From an uncultured Porphyromonadaceae bacterium (GTDB lineage: Bacteria; Bacteroidota; Bacteroidia; Bacteroidales; Muribaculaceae): 51,584 nucleotides of DNA. Numbering within the stretch: position 1 is the first letter of the stretch; the number at the start of each line of letters is the position of its first letter. Shown in pieces: positions 1 through 8,323 of the stretch. Where the stretch lies: NCBI GenBank assembly GCA_947174995.1, contig CAMWLC010000017.1, positions 1 to 51,584 on the forward strand. Reading direction: 5' to 3'. The position numbers and the translations under genes are program-made. The notes beneath the pieces were generated by a model, which did not search any database, was not told the DNA's origin, and saw nothing but the letters and a program-made list of their open reading frames with translations.

Positions 1-53
1 GACTGTAAATCTGCTGGTTTATACCTTCGGTGGTTCGAATCCATCTTCGCCCA
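1..53 (+). tRNA. tRNA-Tyr (GTA), 3' part only
   Basis: The window opens inside the anticodon arm. The loop CTGTAAA carries anticodon GTA at 5-7. A long variable arm, as expected for bacterial tRNA-Tyr, is followed by a T arm (stem 31-35 with 41-45, loop TTCGAAT) and the 3' acceptor strand TTCGCCC at 46-52, with discriminator A at 53. CCA is not encoded. The 5' half lies outside the window. Confidence 0.9.
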
Positions 54-91
54 CATTTCGATTATTACACAGGCAATAACAACTCCCACAA

Positions 92-126
92 AAAGCGTCT
101 CCGCGATGGAGACGCTTTCTTTTTTT
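92..126 (+). terminator. Intrinsic terminator after tRNA-Tyr
   Basis: An 11-bp perfect stem (92-102 with 108-118, loop GCGAT) is followed by a T run. It should end tRNA transcription. The last T residues (TTTG at 124-127) also serve as the -33 element of the next promoter. Confidence 0.85.
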
Positions 127-155
127 GCGTGATTTGAATTGTTTTATTAATTTTG
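124..155 (+). promoter_or_regulatory. Bacteroidetes-type promoter for the HAD gene
   Basis: TTTG at 124-127, a 20-nt spacer and TAATTTTG at 148-155 match the Bacteroidetes -33/-7 consensus. Transcription should start near 160, which excludes the ATG at 158 and favours the ATG at 176 as the start of the HAD gene. Confidence 0.7.
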
Positions 156-175
156 CAATGTATAGACCAAAGATT

Positions 176-835
176 ATGGACAACCGACATTGGGTGCAGG
201 GGATTGAAAACATAATATTCGACCTCGGGGGAGTGGTCATAGACCTTGACCGCGACAAGGCGGTCAGTGCCCTTCAGGAGCTTGGCCTGAAGGAGGCTGA
301 CGAGATGCTCGGACTCTACCGGCAGGAGGAGCCCTTTCTCGGCCTGGAGACGGGACGCATGAGCGCCGGGGAATTTTTTGACCTGCTGAGGGAAAAGTGT
401 CCCGGCGCCACCGACATGATGCTCACCTCGGCCTTCAACGAGTTTCTCAGGGGCATCCCCGACGCACGTCTGGAGATGCTGCGCCGCATGAGGATGGCCG
501 GATACCGGATTTTCGTGCTTTCCAATACGAATCCCGTGATGTACAATTCCTGGATTGCCGAGGCCTTCCGCAAGGAGGGAGGGTCGGTCAACGACTATTT
601 CGACGGAATCGTGGTGTCGTTTCAGGAGCTGACCTGCAAGCCGGACCCGGTGATATTCACTACCGTGATGCGCCGCTACGGGCTTGATCCGGCCCGCACC
701 CTGATGCTCGATGACTCGGACGCCAACTGCCGCGCCGCCGCCTCCACCGGTATGCACGCGCTGCGCGTGGGCAAGACGGAGGGCGACGATATGCTCGCCA
801 TCTGCAACATGATACTCGAATCGCGCGGACTCTGA
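176..835 (+). CDS. HAD-superfamily phosphatase, YihX-like
   Basis: This is a 219-residue cytosolic HAD hydrolase, probably acting on a small phosphorylated metabolite. Motif I is FDLGGVVID at 15-23, with the nucleophile at D16. The DLG form, rather than DxDGT, is typical of YihX-type sugar-phosphate phosphatases. Motif II is FVLSNTN (S116), motif III is in CKPDP (K155), and motif IV is LMLDDSDAN (D179/D180). The cap lies between motifs I and II. The start at 176 was chosen from the promoter position; upstream in-frame starts at 125 (TTG) and 158 would precede the transcript. ribF follows 30 bp later. The family is clear; the substrate cannot be read from sequence. Confidence 0.85.
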   Translation: MDNRHWVQGIENIIFDLGGVVIDLDRDKAVSALQELGLKEADEMLGLYRQEEPFLGLETGRMSAGEFFDLLREKCPGATDMMLTSAFNEFLRGIPDARLEMLRRMRMAGYRIFVLSNTNPVMYNSWIAEAFRKEGGSVNDYFDGIVVSFQELTCKPDPVIFTTVMRRYGLDPARTLMLDDSDANCRAAASTGMHALRVGKTEGDDMLAICNMILESRGL

Positions 836-865
836 GCCGCCCCATTTCCCAATACGACGGAGCTT

Positions 866-1789
866 ATGGACAATCTTTCCAGGACATACAGGGGACCCGG
901 GCGACGCGCCGCCACGGTAGGGACTTTCGACGGTGTGCACCTCGGACACAGGCTCGTGCTCGACACTCTGCGCCGGCGTGCCGCCGCACGCGGACTGGAA
1001 CCCATAGCCGTCACCTTCGACCGTCACCCCCTTCTGACCGTGGCTCCCGAACGCGCTCCCCGGATGCTCGGCACATACGATGACAAAATCTCTCTCATAC
1101 GCGCCTGCGGAGTCACGCCCGTGACGGTGAAGTTTACCGAGGCTGTCCGCTCCCTGCGCGTGGTGGAATGGATGGAGCGGCTCAAGCGGGAGTTCGGGGT
1201 GGACTATCTTCTTTTGGGGTATGACAACACCTTCGGAAGCGACGGACTGGAAATGAGGTCTGACGATTATGTGGCCATAGGGGAGACTGTCGGGATAGAG
1301 GTGGAGATGGCTCCCGAGATGCAGGGTGTCAGCAGCTCTGCCATCCGCCGCGCCCTGAACCGGGGCGAAGTGGAGGAGGCTGCCGCGCTGCTGGGGCGCC
1401 CGTACAGCCTGGAGGGCAGCGTGGGTTCCGGCCGCCGCCTGGGGCGCACCATCGGATTTCCCACGGCCAATCTGAACGTGGACGACAACCTTCTCATCCC
1501 GGCCCGGGGAGTGTATGCCTGCATCGCGGCGACGGATGACGGCACGCGTCATCCCGCCATGGTCAACATCGGACTGAGACCGAGTGTGGGTGATTTCGAG
1601 GAGCCCACGGTGGAGGCCCATCTTATAGGGTATGAGGGGGATCTGTATGACCGCTCCCTCAGGCTCGAATTCATCAGGCGTCTGCGCGATGAGGTGAAAT
1701 TTCCCTCTCTCGACGCCTTGAAGGCCCGCCTCACGGAGGATGCCCGCGAGGCCGAGGAGGCATTGCAGCCGATTATTCACACTACTTAG
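866..1789 (+). CDS. ribF: Bifunctional riboflavin kinase / FAD synthetase
   Basis: RibF converts riboflavin to FMN and then to FAD in the cytosol. The N-terminal adenylyltransferase half has the nucleotidyltransferase motif GTFDGVHLGH at 19-28 and the conserved QGVSSSAIRRAL stretch near 155. The C-terminal flavokinase half has GRTIGFPTANL followed by RGVYAC. At 307 residues it has the normal full length. It lies 14 bp upstream of upp and about 5 kb from ribH, so the window has the penultimate step of riboflavin synthesis and both cofactor-forming steps, but not as one operon. Confidence 0.95.
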   Translation: MDNLSRTYRGPGRRAATVGTFDGVHLGHRLVLDTLRRRAAARGLEPIAVTFDRHPLLTVAPERAPRMLGTYDDKISLIRACGVTPVTVKFTEAVRSLRVVEWMERLKREFGVDYLLLGYDNTFGSDGLEMRSDDYVAIGETVGIEVEMAPEMQGVSSSAIRRALNRGEVEEAAALLGRPYSLEGSVGSGRRLGRTIGFPTANLNVDDNLLIPARGVYACIAATDDGTRHPAMVNIGLRPSVGDFEEPTVEAHLIGYEGDLYDRSLRLEFIRRLRDEVKFPSLDALKARLTEDAREAEEALQPIIHTT

Positions 1790-1803
1790 ACATTATATTT
1801 CCC

Positions 1804-2475
1804 ATGAAAAATATAGAAGTAATCAATTTCGCCGACACACCCTCGCTGGTGAGCCGCTATATGATGGAGCTGCGCAGCACCGACATCCAGAAAGACTCCA
1901 TGCGCTTCCGCACCAACCTGGACCGCATCGGAGAGATAATGGCCTACGAGATTTCCAAACGCCTGGACTACGAGAATGTGGATGTCGAGACCCCCCTCGG
2001 CACCGCCTCCTGTCAGCAGATAAAGGACCGGGTGGTGCTGGCCACCATACTCCGCGCCGGACTCCCGTTCCATCACGGTTTCCTCAACTTCTTTGACAAT
2101 GCCGAGAATGCCTTCGTCAGCGCCTACCGCCGCTACAAGGAGAAGGGGGATTCGTTTGATGTGCTCGTGGAGTATCTCGCCTCGCCCCGCATCGACGGTA
2201 AGACCCTCATCCTTGTCGACCCCATGCTTGCCACGGGAAGCTCCATGGAGCTGGGATTCCGCGCCATGCTGACCAAGGGGGAGCCGGCCCGCATCCATGT
2301 GGCCTCCGTCATCGCCTCGCGCCAGAGCATCGACTACGTGTGCGAGCATCTGCCGGCCGACAAGACCACGGTGTGGGTGGGGGCCATCGACGATGAAATC
2401 AACTCCCACAGCTACATAGTGCCCGGACTCGGAGATGCCGGCGACCTCGCATACGGCGAGAAAGACGACAAATAA
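1804..2475 (+). CDS. upp: Uracil phosphoribosyltransferase
   Basis: This pyrimidine-salvage enzyme makes UMP from uracil and PRPP. The PRPP-binding loop is visible as VDPMLATGSS at about 138-147, preceded by the conserved LRAGLPFHHGF stretch near 85 and followed by a typical C-terminal region (VWVGAIDDEINSHSYIVPGLGDAGD). Its length of 223 residues is slightly above the usual 208-210 because of the N terminus. It sits between ribF (14-bp gap) and recF (9-bp gap) and is probably cotranscribed with them. Confidence 0.93.
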   Translation: MKNIEVINFADTPSLVSRYMMELRSTDIQKDSMRFRTNLDRIGEIMAYEISKRLDYENVDVETPLGTASCQQIKDRVVLATILRAGLPFHHGFLNFFDNAENAFVSAYRRYKEKGDSFDVLVEYLASPRIDGKTLILVDPMLATGSSMELGFRAMLTKGEPARIHVASVIASRQSIDYVCEHLPADKTTVWVGAIDDEINSHSYIVPGLGDAGDLAYGEKDDK

Positions 2476-2484
2476 CCACACGCC

Positions 2485-3591
2485 ATGCTGCTGCGACGCA
2501 TCGACATACTCGACTTCAAGAACATCCCGGAGGCCGCCCTGGAGTTTTCGCCGGGAGTGAACTGTCTCCTGGGGATGAACGGCATGGGGAAAAGCAACCT
2601 CCTTGAGGCCATCCATTTCCTGTGTCTGGCGCGGGGGATGTCAAGTATGCCCGAGAGCGCCCTGATACGCCACGGACGCGACATGCTGATGGTGAAGGGG
2701 AGCTTCGAGACCGATGGCGGAGCGGCCGAGGAGGTCTCGGTGGGCATAGTCAGGGGCAAAGGGAAGACCCTCAAACGCAACGGCAAGACCTACGACCGTA
2801 TTTCAAGCCACATAGGACAATTTCCTGTGGTGTGCGTCACTCCCGAAGACAGTATGCTTGTCACCGGAGGAGGGGAGGAGCGGCGGCGACTGATGGACAT
2901 AGTGCTTTCGCAGTCGCACCCCTCGTATCTCAGCGCCCTGATACGCTACAACCGTGCCCTGGAATCACGAAACCGTATGCTGAGGGCCGGAGTGCGCGAC
3001 GCCCTGCTTTATGAATCGGTGGAGGACTCCATGGAGGGGGCTGCCAATGCCATCCATGCCGCCCGCAGGGAGTGGACTGAAACGCTCTCGCCCGTCTTCG
3101 CGCAGTATTATGCCAAGGTGTCGGGCGGGGCTGAAACGGCCTCTATACGCTATCGCAGCGCGCTGAACGACACCACCTTCAGGGACCTGCTCAACGAGCG
3201 CAGGGCCAAGGACACCGTGCTGGGCTACACCTCGGCCGGCGTGCATCGCGACGACATCCTCACCGGCCTGGGCGACTACAGCATGAAGCGGCTCGGCAGC
3301 CAGGGTCAGGTGAAGACCTACACCATCGCCATGCGTCTGGCCATCTTCGACTATCTGAAGCGCGAAGGGGGCGTCACCCCCATACTCCTGCTCGACGACA
3401 TCTTCGACAAGCTCGACGCCTCGCGCGTGGGCCGCATCATGGATCTTGTCAGCACCGAGAGTGGTTTCAGCCAGATTTTCATCACCGACACCAACCGCGA
3501 GCACATCGACGAGATACTCGCCTCCATAAGCGGCGCCCGCACCCTGCTCGAAGTGAAGGAGGGGACATTCACTCCCATCCGGGCCTTATAA
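2485..3591 (+). CDS. recF: DNA replication/repair protein RecF
   Basis: RecF is an SMC-like ATPase that helps load RecA at gapped DNA. The Walker A motif GMNGMGKS is at 30-37 and the P-loop is followed by the family stretch LLEAIHFLCLARG. A Q-loop-like TPEDS and the C-terminal signature GSQGQVKT near 271 precede the Walker B motif TPILLLDDIFDKLD near 298-311. At 368 residues it is full length. Directly downstream (19 bp) is a DUF721/DciA-like gene, a recF neighbour commonly seen in Bacteroidetes. Confidence 0.95.
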   Translation: MLLRRIDILDFKNIPEAALEFSPGVNCLLGMNGMGKSNLLEAIHFLCLARGMSSMPESALIRHGRDMLMVKGSFETDGGAAEEVSVGIVRGKGKTLKRNGKTYDRISSHIGQFPVVCVTPEDSMLVTGGGEERRRLMDIVLSQSHPSYLSALIRYNRALESRNRMLRAGVRDALLYESVEDSMEGAANAIHAARREWTETLSPVFAQYYAKVSGGAETASIRYRSALNDTTFRDLLNERRAKDTVLGYTSAGVHRDDILTGLGDYSMKRLGSQGQVKTYTIAMRLAIFDYLKREGGVTPILLLDDIFDKLDASRVGRIMDLVSTESGFSQIFITDTNREHIDEILASISGARTLLEVKEGTFTPIRAL

Positions 3592-3610
3592 AATGTGAAA
3601 CGGCAAAGAC

Positions 3611-3904
3611 ATGGAACGCAGGGATTTCCAGACCGTAGGCGACGTTTTGCGCCAGGCTCTCGAGGAGAGCCGCATGACCGATAGGCTCGACGAGGTGCGC
3701 GCCGCAGCGGCATGGGAGGCGGTGGTTGGGACGCATATCGCCTCGCTGACCGCCAGACCGTGGGTGTCGAAAGGAATCATGACCGTGCGTACCCCCGACG
3801 CCTCCCTGCGCCAGGAACTGATGATGAGTCGCTCGGCGCTTGTCCGAAACATCAACGCCGCCGTGGGCCGACAGGTCATCACCGACATCCGCTTCACCTC
3901 CTGA
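3611..3904 (+). CDS. DUF721 / DciA-like protein
   Basis: This small 97-residue protein has the DUF721 pattern: an N-terminal helix (VGDVLRQALEESRM), a central WEAVVGTHIA motif, and a C-terminal alpha-beta part ending in the strand ITDIRFTS. DciA-type members of this family help load the replicative helicase, but short Bacteroidetes versions are poorly studied. That role is an inference from the family and from the recF neighbour. The start ATG lies 19 bp after the recF stop, consistent with one transcript. Confidence 0.8.
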   Translation: MERRDFQTVGDVLRQALEESRMTDRLDEVRAAAAWEAVVGTHIASLTARPWVSKGIMTVRTPDASLRQELMMSRSALVRNINAAVGRQVITDIRFTS

Positions 3905-3939
3905 CCCCATAACCACTCAACCCTAACCCAAGAAACAGA

Positions 3940-4395
3940 ATGGACCACAATAACCTGCCCTCTCCCGAAGATTTCCGCCACAGAGCCGACGTGCAGCTCC
4001 GCTTCAACGACGTGGATGTGCTCGGCCACGTAAACAACACCGTCTACTTTTCCTTCTATGACACCGGAAAAGCGCTCTATTTCGGAGCCACTAAGGGCAT
4101 GAGCATGGACTGGCGCCACGTGGACCGCGTGATAGCCAACGTGGAGTGCGCCTATCTTGCCCCGATAGTCTTCGGCGAGGATATAGAGGTGCTCACGCGA
4201 TGTGTGGCCATCGGCCGCAAGAGCTTCACCCTCCAGCAGATGCTGCGGGAAAAGAAAACCGGGCAGATCAAATCCGTATCCGAGACGGTGATGGTCAGCA
4301 TAAATCCCGCTGACGGCCATGCGGTGGAAGTCTCGCGGGGTGTGCGCGAGGCCTTCAGCGCCTACGAAGGCCGCGACCTGTCCACGGAACACTAA
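3940..4395 (+). CDS. Hotdog-fold acyl-CoA thioesterase
   Basis: This 151-residue protein has the 4-hydroxybenzoyl-CoA thioesterase/YbgC-type hotdog signature. The segment LRFNDVDVLGHVNNTVYFSFYDTG at about 22-45 includes the catalytic-site aspartate and the HVNN turn over the central helix. It probably hydrolyses an acyl-CoA in the cytosol; chain length and pathway cannot be inferred. It lies 35 bp after the DUF721 gene and 47 bp before the isomerase. Confidence 0.85.
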   Translation: MDHNNLPSPEDFRHRADVQLRFNDVDVLGHVNNTVYFSFYDTGKALYFGATKGMSMDWRHVDRVIANVECAYLAPIVFGEDIEVLTRCVAIGRKSFTLQQMLREKKTGQIKSVSETVMVSINPADGHAVEVSRGVREAFSAYEGRDLSTEH

Positions 4396-4442
4396 ACCCT
4401 CCCCACTAAACACTAAAAACTGTCCACTGTCCACTAAACAAA

Positions 4443-5063
4443 ATGGATATAAAAGAGAAAATGGCGGAGATACTCCGCGCCGAATCAGCCGCCGTGGCCG
4501 CAATACCCGTCACCGACGGATACGGGCGTGCCGTGGAACTTATAGTAGACCATGTCAACCGGCGTGGAGGCAAGCTCGTGACTTCCGGCATGGGAAAAGC
4601 GGGCCAGATAGCCATGAACATCGCCACCACCTTCTGCTCCACCGGGACACCGGCCGTGTTTCTCCACCCGGCCGAGGCCCAGCACGGCGACTTGGGTATC
4701 CTCCAGCCTGACGACGTGATGCTCCTTCTGAGCAATTCGGGCAAGACTCGCGAGATACTCGAACTCACCGAACTCGCCCGGGGGCTGAACCCTGATATAA
4801 AGACAATTGTTATAACCGGAGACCCCTCTTCCCCCCTGGGAAAGAGCGCCGATGTCACGCTCTCCACCGGAGGCACGCCGGAAGTGTGTCCGCTGGGTCT
4901 GACCCCCACCACGTCCACCACCCTGATGACCGTCATGGGCGATGTGCTCGTGGTGTGCGTGATGGAGGCTATCGGCTTCAAAGTCGAGGATTACGCCCGG
5001 CGTCACCACGGCGGTTATCTCGGACATCTCTCCTCTTCACGGGCCGCCCGCGGGGGAAAGTGA
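4443..5063 (+). CDS. kdsD: SIS-domain sugar isomerase, KdsD type without CBS domains
   Basis: This 206-residue protein is a single SIS domain. TSGMGKAG at 47-54, HPAEAQHGDLG at 75-85, LLSNSGKT near 97-104 and the PLGLTPTTSTTLMTVMGD stretch are hallmarks of D-arabinose-5-phosphate isomerase. That enzyme makes the Kdo precursor A5P from ribulose-5-phosphate for lipid A-core assembly. Enterobacterial KdsD carries about 120 further residues as two CBS domains; here the ORF ends after the SIS domain with a short basic tail. SIS-only KdsD forms are known in Bacteroides. Another SIS isomerase role is possible but less likely given the HGDLG motif. Confidence 0.85.
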   Translation: MDIKEKMAEILRAESAAVAAIPVTDGYGRAVELIVDHVNRRGGKLVTSGMGKAGQIAMNIATTFCSTGTPAVFLHPAEAQHGDLGILQPDDVMLLLSNSGKTREILELTELARGLNPDIKTIVITGDPSSPLGKSADVTLSTGGTPEVCPLGLTPTTSTTLMTVMGDVLVVCVMEAIGFKVEDYARRHHGGYLGHLSSSRAARGGK

Positions 5064-5097
5064 GGCTCCACCTAACCCAATTTTTACAATTATCGAC

Positions 5098-6063
5098 ATG
5101 ACAATCAACGACCTCGACCTCAATCTTGAAAAAATCGACCGCAAATCCCCGGATTTCGATATCATCACCTCCGTGCTTGAAATGCGCCGCAACGCCTCCG
5201 AACTCCTGGAGCAGCACAGATACATGGATGCTCTGGAGCGTATCGTGGCCGCCATGCGGGAGCTGAGGGAGTTTTCGGATTTCGAGAACACGGAGTTTCG
5301 CGCCCTTCTCATAGCCCTCCTCTTCGATCTTGCCGAAGTGCATTACGAACTCAAGGACTACCGCCAGAGCGAGAAGGAGATAGATGTGATATTCCGCGTC
5401 CTGGAGACCCTCGTGAAGGAGGATCCGGACCGTTTCGGCCATTACCATGTGCTCGCCATGGAACTCTCCACCCGTATACTGCGCTCACGCAAGAAAGCCA
5501 TGGAGATGCTCGTGAAGCAGCAGCTCAACACCGGGATGCTCTATGAAAAAGTTAATTCGGGGGTAGCCGCCGCCACTGACAAACTCGTGGACTCCCTGCG
5601 CAACGAGGCCCAGCTCCTCGCATCGGCGGGAGACTACAAGGCTGCCATGAAGTTTTATGCAGAGGCCATCAAACTCTCCAAGAAGCGTGCCGGAAAGGTC
5701 AATCGCAAGGAGATAAAGATGACCGTCGAGATGGCTGAGATAATGATGCGCGTCAAGTCGATGCGTCCTCGCGCGCGCCGTCTGCTCAACGCCGTGCTTC
5801 CTCACGCCATATCGCTGGAACTCATCGAGATGGAAGAGGATATACTGGCCCTCATCGAGATGATTGACAATGAGGTCGAAAACGAGCCCCGCTGGAAGAT
5901 GTTCATGCACCGCCTCACGGACACTGCGCGTCGCCGCTTCTCCCGCCATAAGGAGGCGCCGGCCGAAAGTGCCGGGGAGAAGGCCGACCTTGAGGCCGAG
6001 GCAAACGCTGCGGAGGAAGAGGAAAAACTTCATGCGGAAGGCTCGCCCGCTTCCGAAGGCTAA
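5098..6063 (+). CDS. Helical-repeat (TPR-like) protein of unknown function
   Basis: This 321-residue protein has no signal peptide or membrane segment. It is almost wholly predicted helical, with paired amphipathic helices spaced like TPR units: residues about 20-60, 70-110, and 165-200 including SAGDYKAAMKFYAEAIKLSKK, a good TPR match. The C terminus (about 285-321) is acidic low complexity rich in E and A. It lies 34 bp after the isomerase and 37 bp before ribH. A TPR gene next to ribH is a familiar Bacteroidetes arrangement, but no function is established. Confidence 0.7.
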   Translation: MTINDLDLNLEKIDRKSPDFDIITSVLEMRRNASELLEQHRYMDALERIVAAMRELREFSDFENTEFRALLIALLFDLAEVHYELKDYRQSEKEIDVIFRVLETLVKEDPDRFGHYHVLAMELSTRILRSRKKAMEMLVKQQLNTGMLYEKVNSGVAAATDKLVDSLRNEAQLLASAGDYKAAMKFYAEAIKLSKKRAGKVNRKEIKMTVEMAEIMMRVKSMRPRARRLLNAVLPHAISLELIEMEEDILALIEMIDNEVENEPRWKMFMHRLTDTARRRFSRHKEAPAESAGEKADLEAEANAAEEEEKLHAEGSPASEG

Positions 6064-6100
6064 TCTGCATTAAAGACACTGATTAAGGATATACATACCC

Positions 6101-6616
6101 ATGTCAACGATATTGAACACCAACGGGGTCGAACTCAAGGTGCCGGTGCCGGTGGATCCGGAAAAGTTCACGTGCGTGGTGCTGACCGCGGATTGGAACC
6201 CGGCTGTGACACACGCCCTGCGCGACGGCGCTCTCGAAGTGATGCGCAAGGCCGGCGTGCCGCAGGGGAATGTGCTCTCGCTTCCCGTGCCGGGCACCGT
6301 GGAGCTGGTGTATGGTGCCGCCCGCGCCGCCCGCGAACTCTCGCCGTCGGCCATAATCGTAATCGGATGCGTGATACGGGGTGACACCCCGCATTTCGAT
6401 TACGTATGCCAACAGGCCGCCCAGGGTGTGGCCACGCTCAATGCCGCAGGTGAGGTGCCGGTGATTTTCGGAGTGCTGACGGTGGATAATCTCCGGCAGG
6501 CTCTCGACCGCGCCGGAGGCACGCTCGGCAACAAGGGAGCCGAGGCGGCCGCCGCTGCAATCGAGATGGCTAATCTCACCTCGGACCTCGCGTCATCGAC
6601 ACTGCCCGGCGCTTGA
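6101..6616 (+). CDS. ribH: 6,7-dimethyl-8-ribityllumazine synthase
   Basis: RibH condenses 3,4-dihydroxy-2-butanone 4-phosphate with the ribitylamino-uracil, the penultimate step of riboflavin synthesis. The substrate motifs are clear: ADWNPAVT at 30-37, VPGTVEL at 63-69, GCVIRGDTPHFDYVC at 89-103 with catalytic H98, and FGVLT followed by GNKGAEAA. The 171-residue length is normal for an icosahedral or pentameric lumazine synthase. Its last 41 bp overlap the 3' end of the convergent exporter gene. Confidence 0.95.
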   Translation: MSTILNTNGVELKVPVPVDPEKFTCVVLTADWNPAVTHALRDGALEVMRKAGVPQGNVLSLPVPGTVELVYGAARAARELSPSAIIVIGCVIRGDTPHFDYVCQQAAQGVATLNAAGEVPVIFGVLTVDNLRQALDRAGGTLGNKGAEAAAAAIEMANLTSDLASSTLPGA

Positions 6617-7067
6617 ACACGAAGAGCGGTATGACCGCTCCCAAGGCCAGGAAAAACACCACGCATACCGTCACCGAGGCATTGAGGAAGAATGCCTGCA
6701 TATACTCCACTCCCTCTCCCGGGGAGTGGAGTTCCTGTAAGAACATGACCAGGGAGAATACCGTCTTGTAGGCGTATATTCCCGGAATCATCGGGAGCAG
6801 GGCCGGAATGGAGAGACAGCTGACCGGCACGCGGACAGGACGTGCGCATATCACCCCTCCGAGTCCTATCACCAGGGCGGCCCAGAGCGAGGCGAAGGCG
6901 ATGTTCATGCCTGCTCCCTCCATGAGCATGAAGCGCGTGGCGTGGCCCAGGGACGCCAGAAGGGCTATGTATGGAAAACTGGAGGGCTTGGGATTGGAGA
7001 CCGCGCCGAAGCCGATTGCGGCCACGGCGGCGAAGAGGGCGTCAAGAAGTATGGATGAGAGTGTCAT
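6576..7067 (-). CDS. ThrE-type exporter, small membrane subunit (DUF3815-like)
   Basis: This 163-residue membrane protein has about five hydrophobic segments. It matches the C-terminal half of ThrE threonine/serine exporters: NPKPSSFPYIALLASLGHATRF early, and the conserved IPALLPMIPGIYAYKT in the middle. Its ATG overlaps the TGA of the upstream DUF1212 gene by 4 bp (7064-7067), implying translational coupling and a two-subunit transporter. An upstream extension of the frame to 7265 is arginine/histidine-rich and antisense-like, so 7067 was taken as the start. The 3' end overlaps ribH by 41 bp. Confidence 0.85.
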   Translation of the reverse strand: MTLSSILLDALFAAVAAIGFGAVSNPKPSSFPYIALLASLGHATRFMLMEGAGMNIAFASLWAALVIGLGGVICARPVRVPVSCLSIPALLPMIPGIYAYKTVFSLVMFLQELHSPGEGVEYMQAFFLNASVTVCVVFFLALGAVIPLFVFKRRAVSMTRGPR

Positions 7068-7861
7068 GATTCCACGGGAAGGCCGTCCGTGACCATAAGG
7101 AGCGTCACGGCGAGACCGACGGCTATACAGAGTACTATGAGAATGGCGTTCACCAAGCGGCTGACGGCCGTGAGCACATGGCCCTCCACGGCATCTATGA
7201 CGCAGGTGATGAGGGGCACTCCCGGCACGAGGAAGAGGGGGCTCGTGGCCAGGGCTGTCTGCCACGTGCAGTCAGCCAGGATGGAGAGCGAGGCCGTCAG
7301 GGAGGCCACGAAGGCGCTGATGGCCACTACGAAAAACACATTGACCTTGTGAGCGGCAAGCCATGACTTGGTGCTGAATCCCACGGCCGTGGCAAGAATC
7401 ACTATGACGATGGCAAGGATGTCTCCGTGGAAGAGATAGCAGAAAGCCCCGTTTGCCAGGGAGAGGAGCGTGGTGACCAGCCGGTGGGGAAGCCGCGGGC
7501 GCGAGATGATGTCCAGATAACGGCTTCTTATCTCATCGAATGACAGGCGGTCGTCTATGGCCTGCCAGCTGAGAGCACTCAGTTCGGAGTTCAGCTCGAA
7601 ACTTATCGGCATCGGCGTCACGGTTACGACCCGTGTGGCCACATCGCAGTGTCCCTCGGCGCGGAGGGTCAGGATGAGACAGCGCAGGGTCACGAGCACA
7701 TTGAGTTCAGTGTCCTGTGAAGCGGCTATGCGCACGCTGTTGCGTATCACGCGCGAGGTATGCACTCCCGACGCGAGGAGCCGGCGGCAGTATTCCGAGA
7801 GAAAGTCAAGGAGCGTGTTGAGGTCAGTGTCCGCCCGGGCGGAAGATTCAGGAATTTTCAT
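7064..7861 (-). CDS. ThrE-type exporter, large membrane subunit (DUF1212)
   Basis: This 265-residue protein starts with a soluble cytosolic part (about 1-130) and ends in several TM helices. It carries the DUF1212/ThrE signature PGVPLITCVIDAVEGH near 214-229. The family exports threonine and serine; here the two halves of classical ThrE are encoded by two overlapping genes. Substrate identity is inferred from the family. A well-formed promoter lies just upstream at 7906-7937. Confidence 0.88.
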   Translation of the reverse strand: MKIPESSARADTDLNTLLDFLSEYCRRLLASGVHTSRVIRNSVRIAASQDTELNVLVTLRCLILTLRAEGHCDVATRVVTVTPMPISFELNSELSALSWQAIDDRLSFDEIRSRYLDIISRPRLPHRLVTTLLSLANGAFCYLFHGDILAIVIVILATAVGFSTKSWLAAHKVNVFFVVAISAFVASLTASLSILADCTWQTALATSPLFLVPGVPLITCVIDAVEGHVLTAVSRLVNAILIVLCIAVGLAVTLLMVTDGLPVES

Positions 7862-7905
7862 GCCGAAAGATAGAGATTCCCTATGGGATGGAATATTTTA
7901 GGCTG

Positions 7906-7937
7906 CAAAGTTACATTTTTCAAGTGAAATGTACAAA
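7906..7937 (-). promoter_or_regulatory. Promoter of the ThrE-type exporter operon
   Basis: On the minus strand, TTTG (7934-7937), a spacer of exactly 20 nt and TAACTTTG (7906-7913) fit the Bacteroidetes consensus. Transcription should start near 7900, about 40 nt before the DUF1212 start codon. Confidence 0.75.
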
Positions 7938-8157
7938 TCGCATGGGTATGCGGGAAAGGGACCATAAAAATTTAAAGATTTTATCGGAGTATGATTAAAC
8001 TTCTGAGTCTTTATGGTGTCAAATTATCGGATTCCAAATTCAATAGTTGATTGATAAGGCTCGTAGAAGCCTTGAAACAGAGTCACATCCAAGACAAATT
8101 TACACAACATGGCTCGTGAGAGTCGTAAAAATCCCATTATCATTTCCATTTAACTAC

Positions 8158-8191
8158 GCGGAGCCTTCTACGATGATGTAGGAGGCTCCGC
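8158..8191. repeat. 14-bp stem-loop
   Basis: The arms GCGGAGCCTTCTAC and GTAGGAGGCTCCGC (8158-8171, 8178-8191) pair with a single T-G wobble around a 6-nt loop. There is no T run on either side, so a simple terminator role is unlikely. Part of it (CTTCTACGA) is inverted relative to 8062-8070. Confidence 0.75.
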
Positions 8192-8234
8192 AGTTGTATG
8201 CCACATCAGAGGACATCGCACCAACCATCCGTCA

Positions 8235-8266
8235 AAATGCGGACATCGCATGCGATGTCCGCATTT
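8235..8266. repeat. Perfect 32-bp palindrome
   Basis: 16-bp arms meet with no spacer (AAATGCGGACATCGCA and its complement). A further copy of GGACATCGCA lies at 8211-8220, so this decamer occurs three times in 56 bp. It could be an operator or a stable RNA hairpin. Confidence 0.85.
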
Positions 8267-8290
8267 AGCTGTAAATCAGTATATTGTAGG

Positions 8291-8308
8291 GATGTGGCGT
8301 GCCACGTC
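8291..8308. repeat. Small REP-like hairpin
   Basis: GATGTGGC and GCCACGTC pair around GT. GC-rich hairpins preceded by GTAGGGA are often dispersed in gut Bacteroidales intergenic regions. Only one clear copy is in this window. Confidence 0.4.
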
Positions 8309-8323
8309 TGCCTAATAACTCAT

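Noticed and set aside
65..1780. 571-codon open frame on the minus strand
   Set aside because: It is exactly antisense to the HAD gene and ribF, has no family motif, and is explained by GC-rich codon bias of the sense genes.
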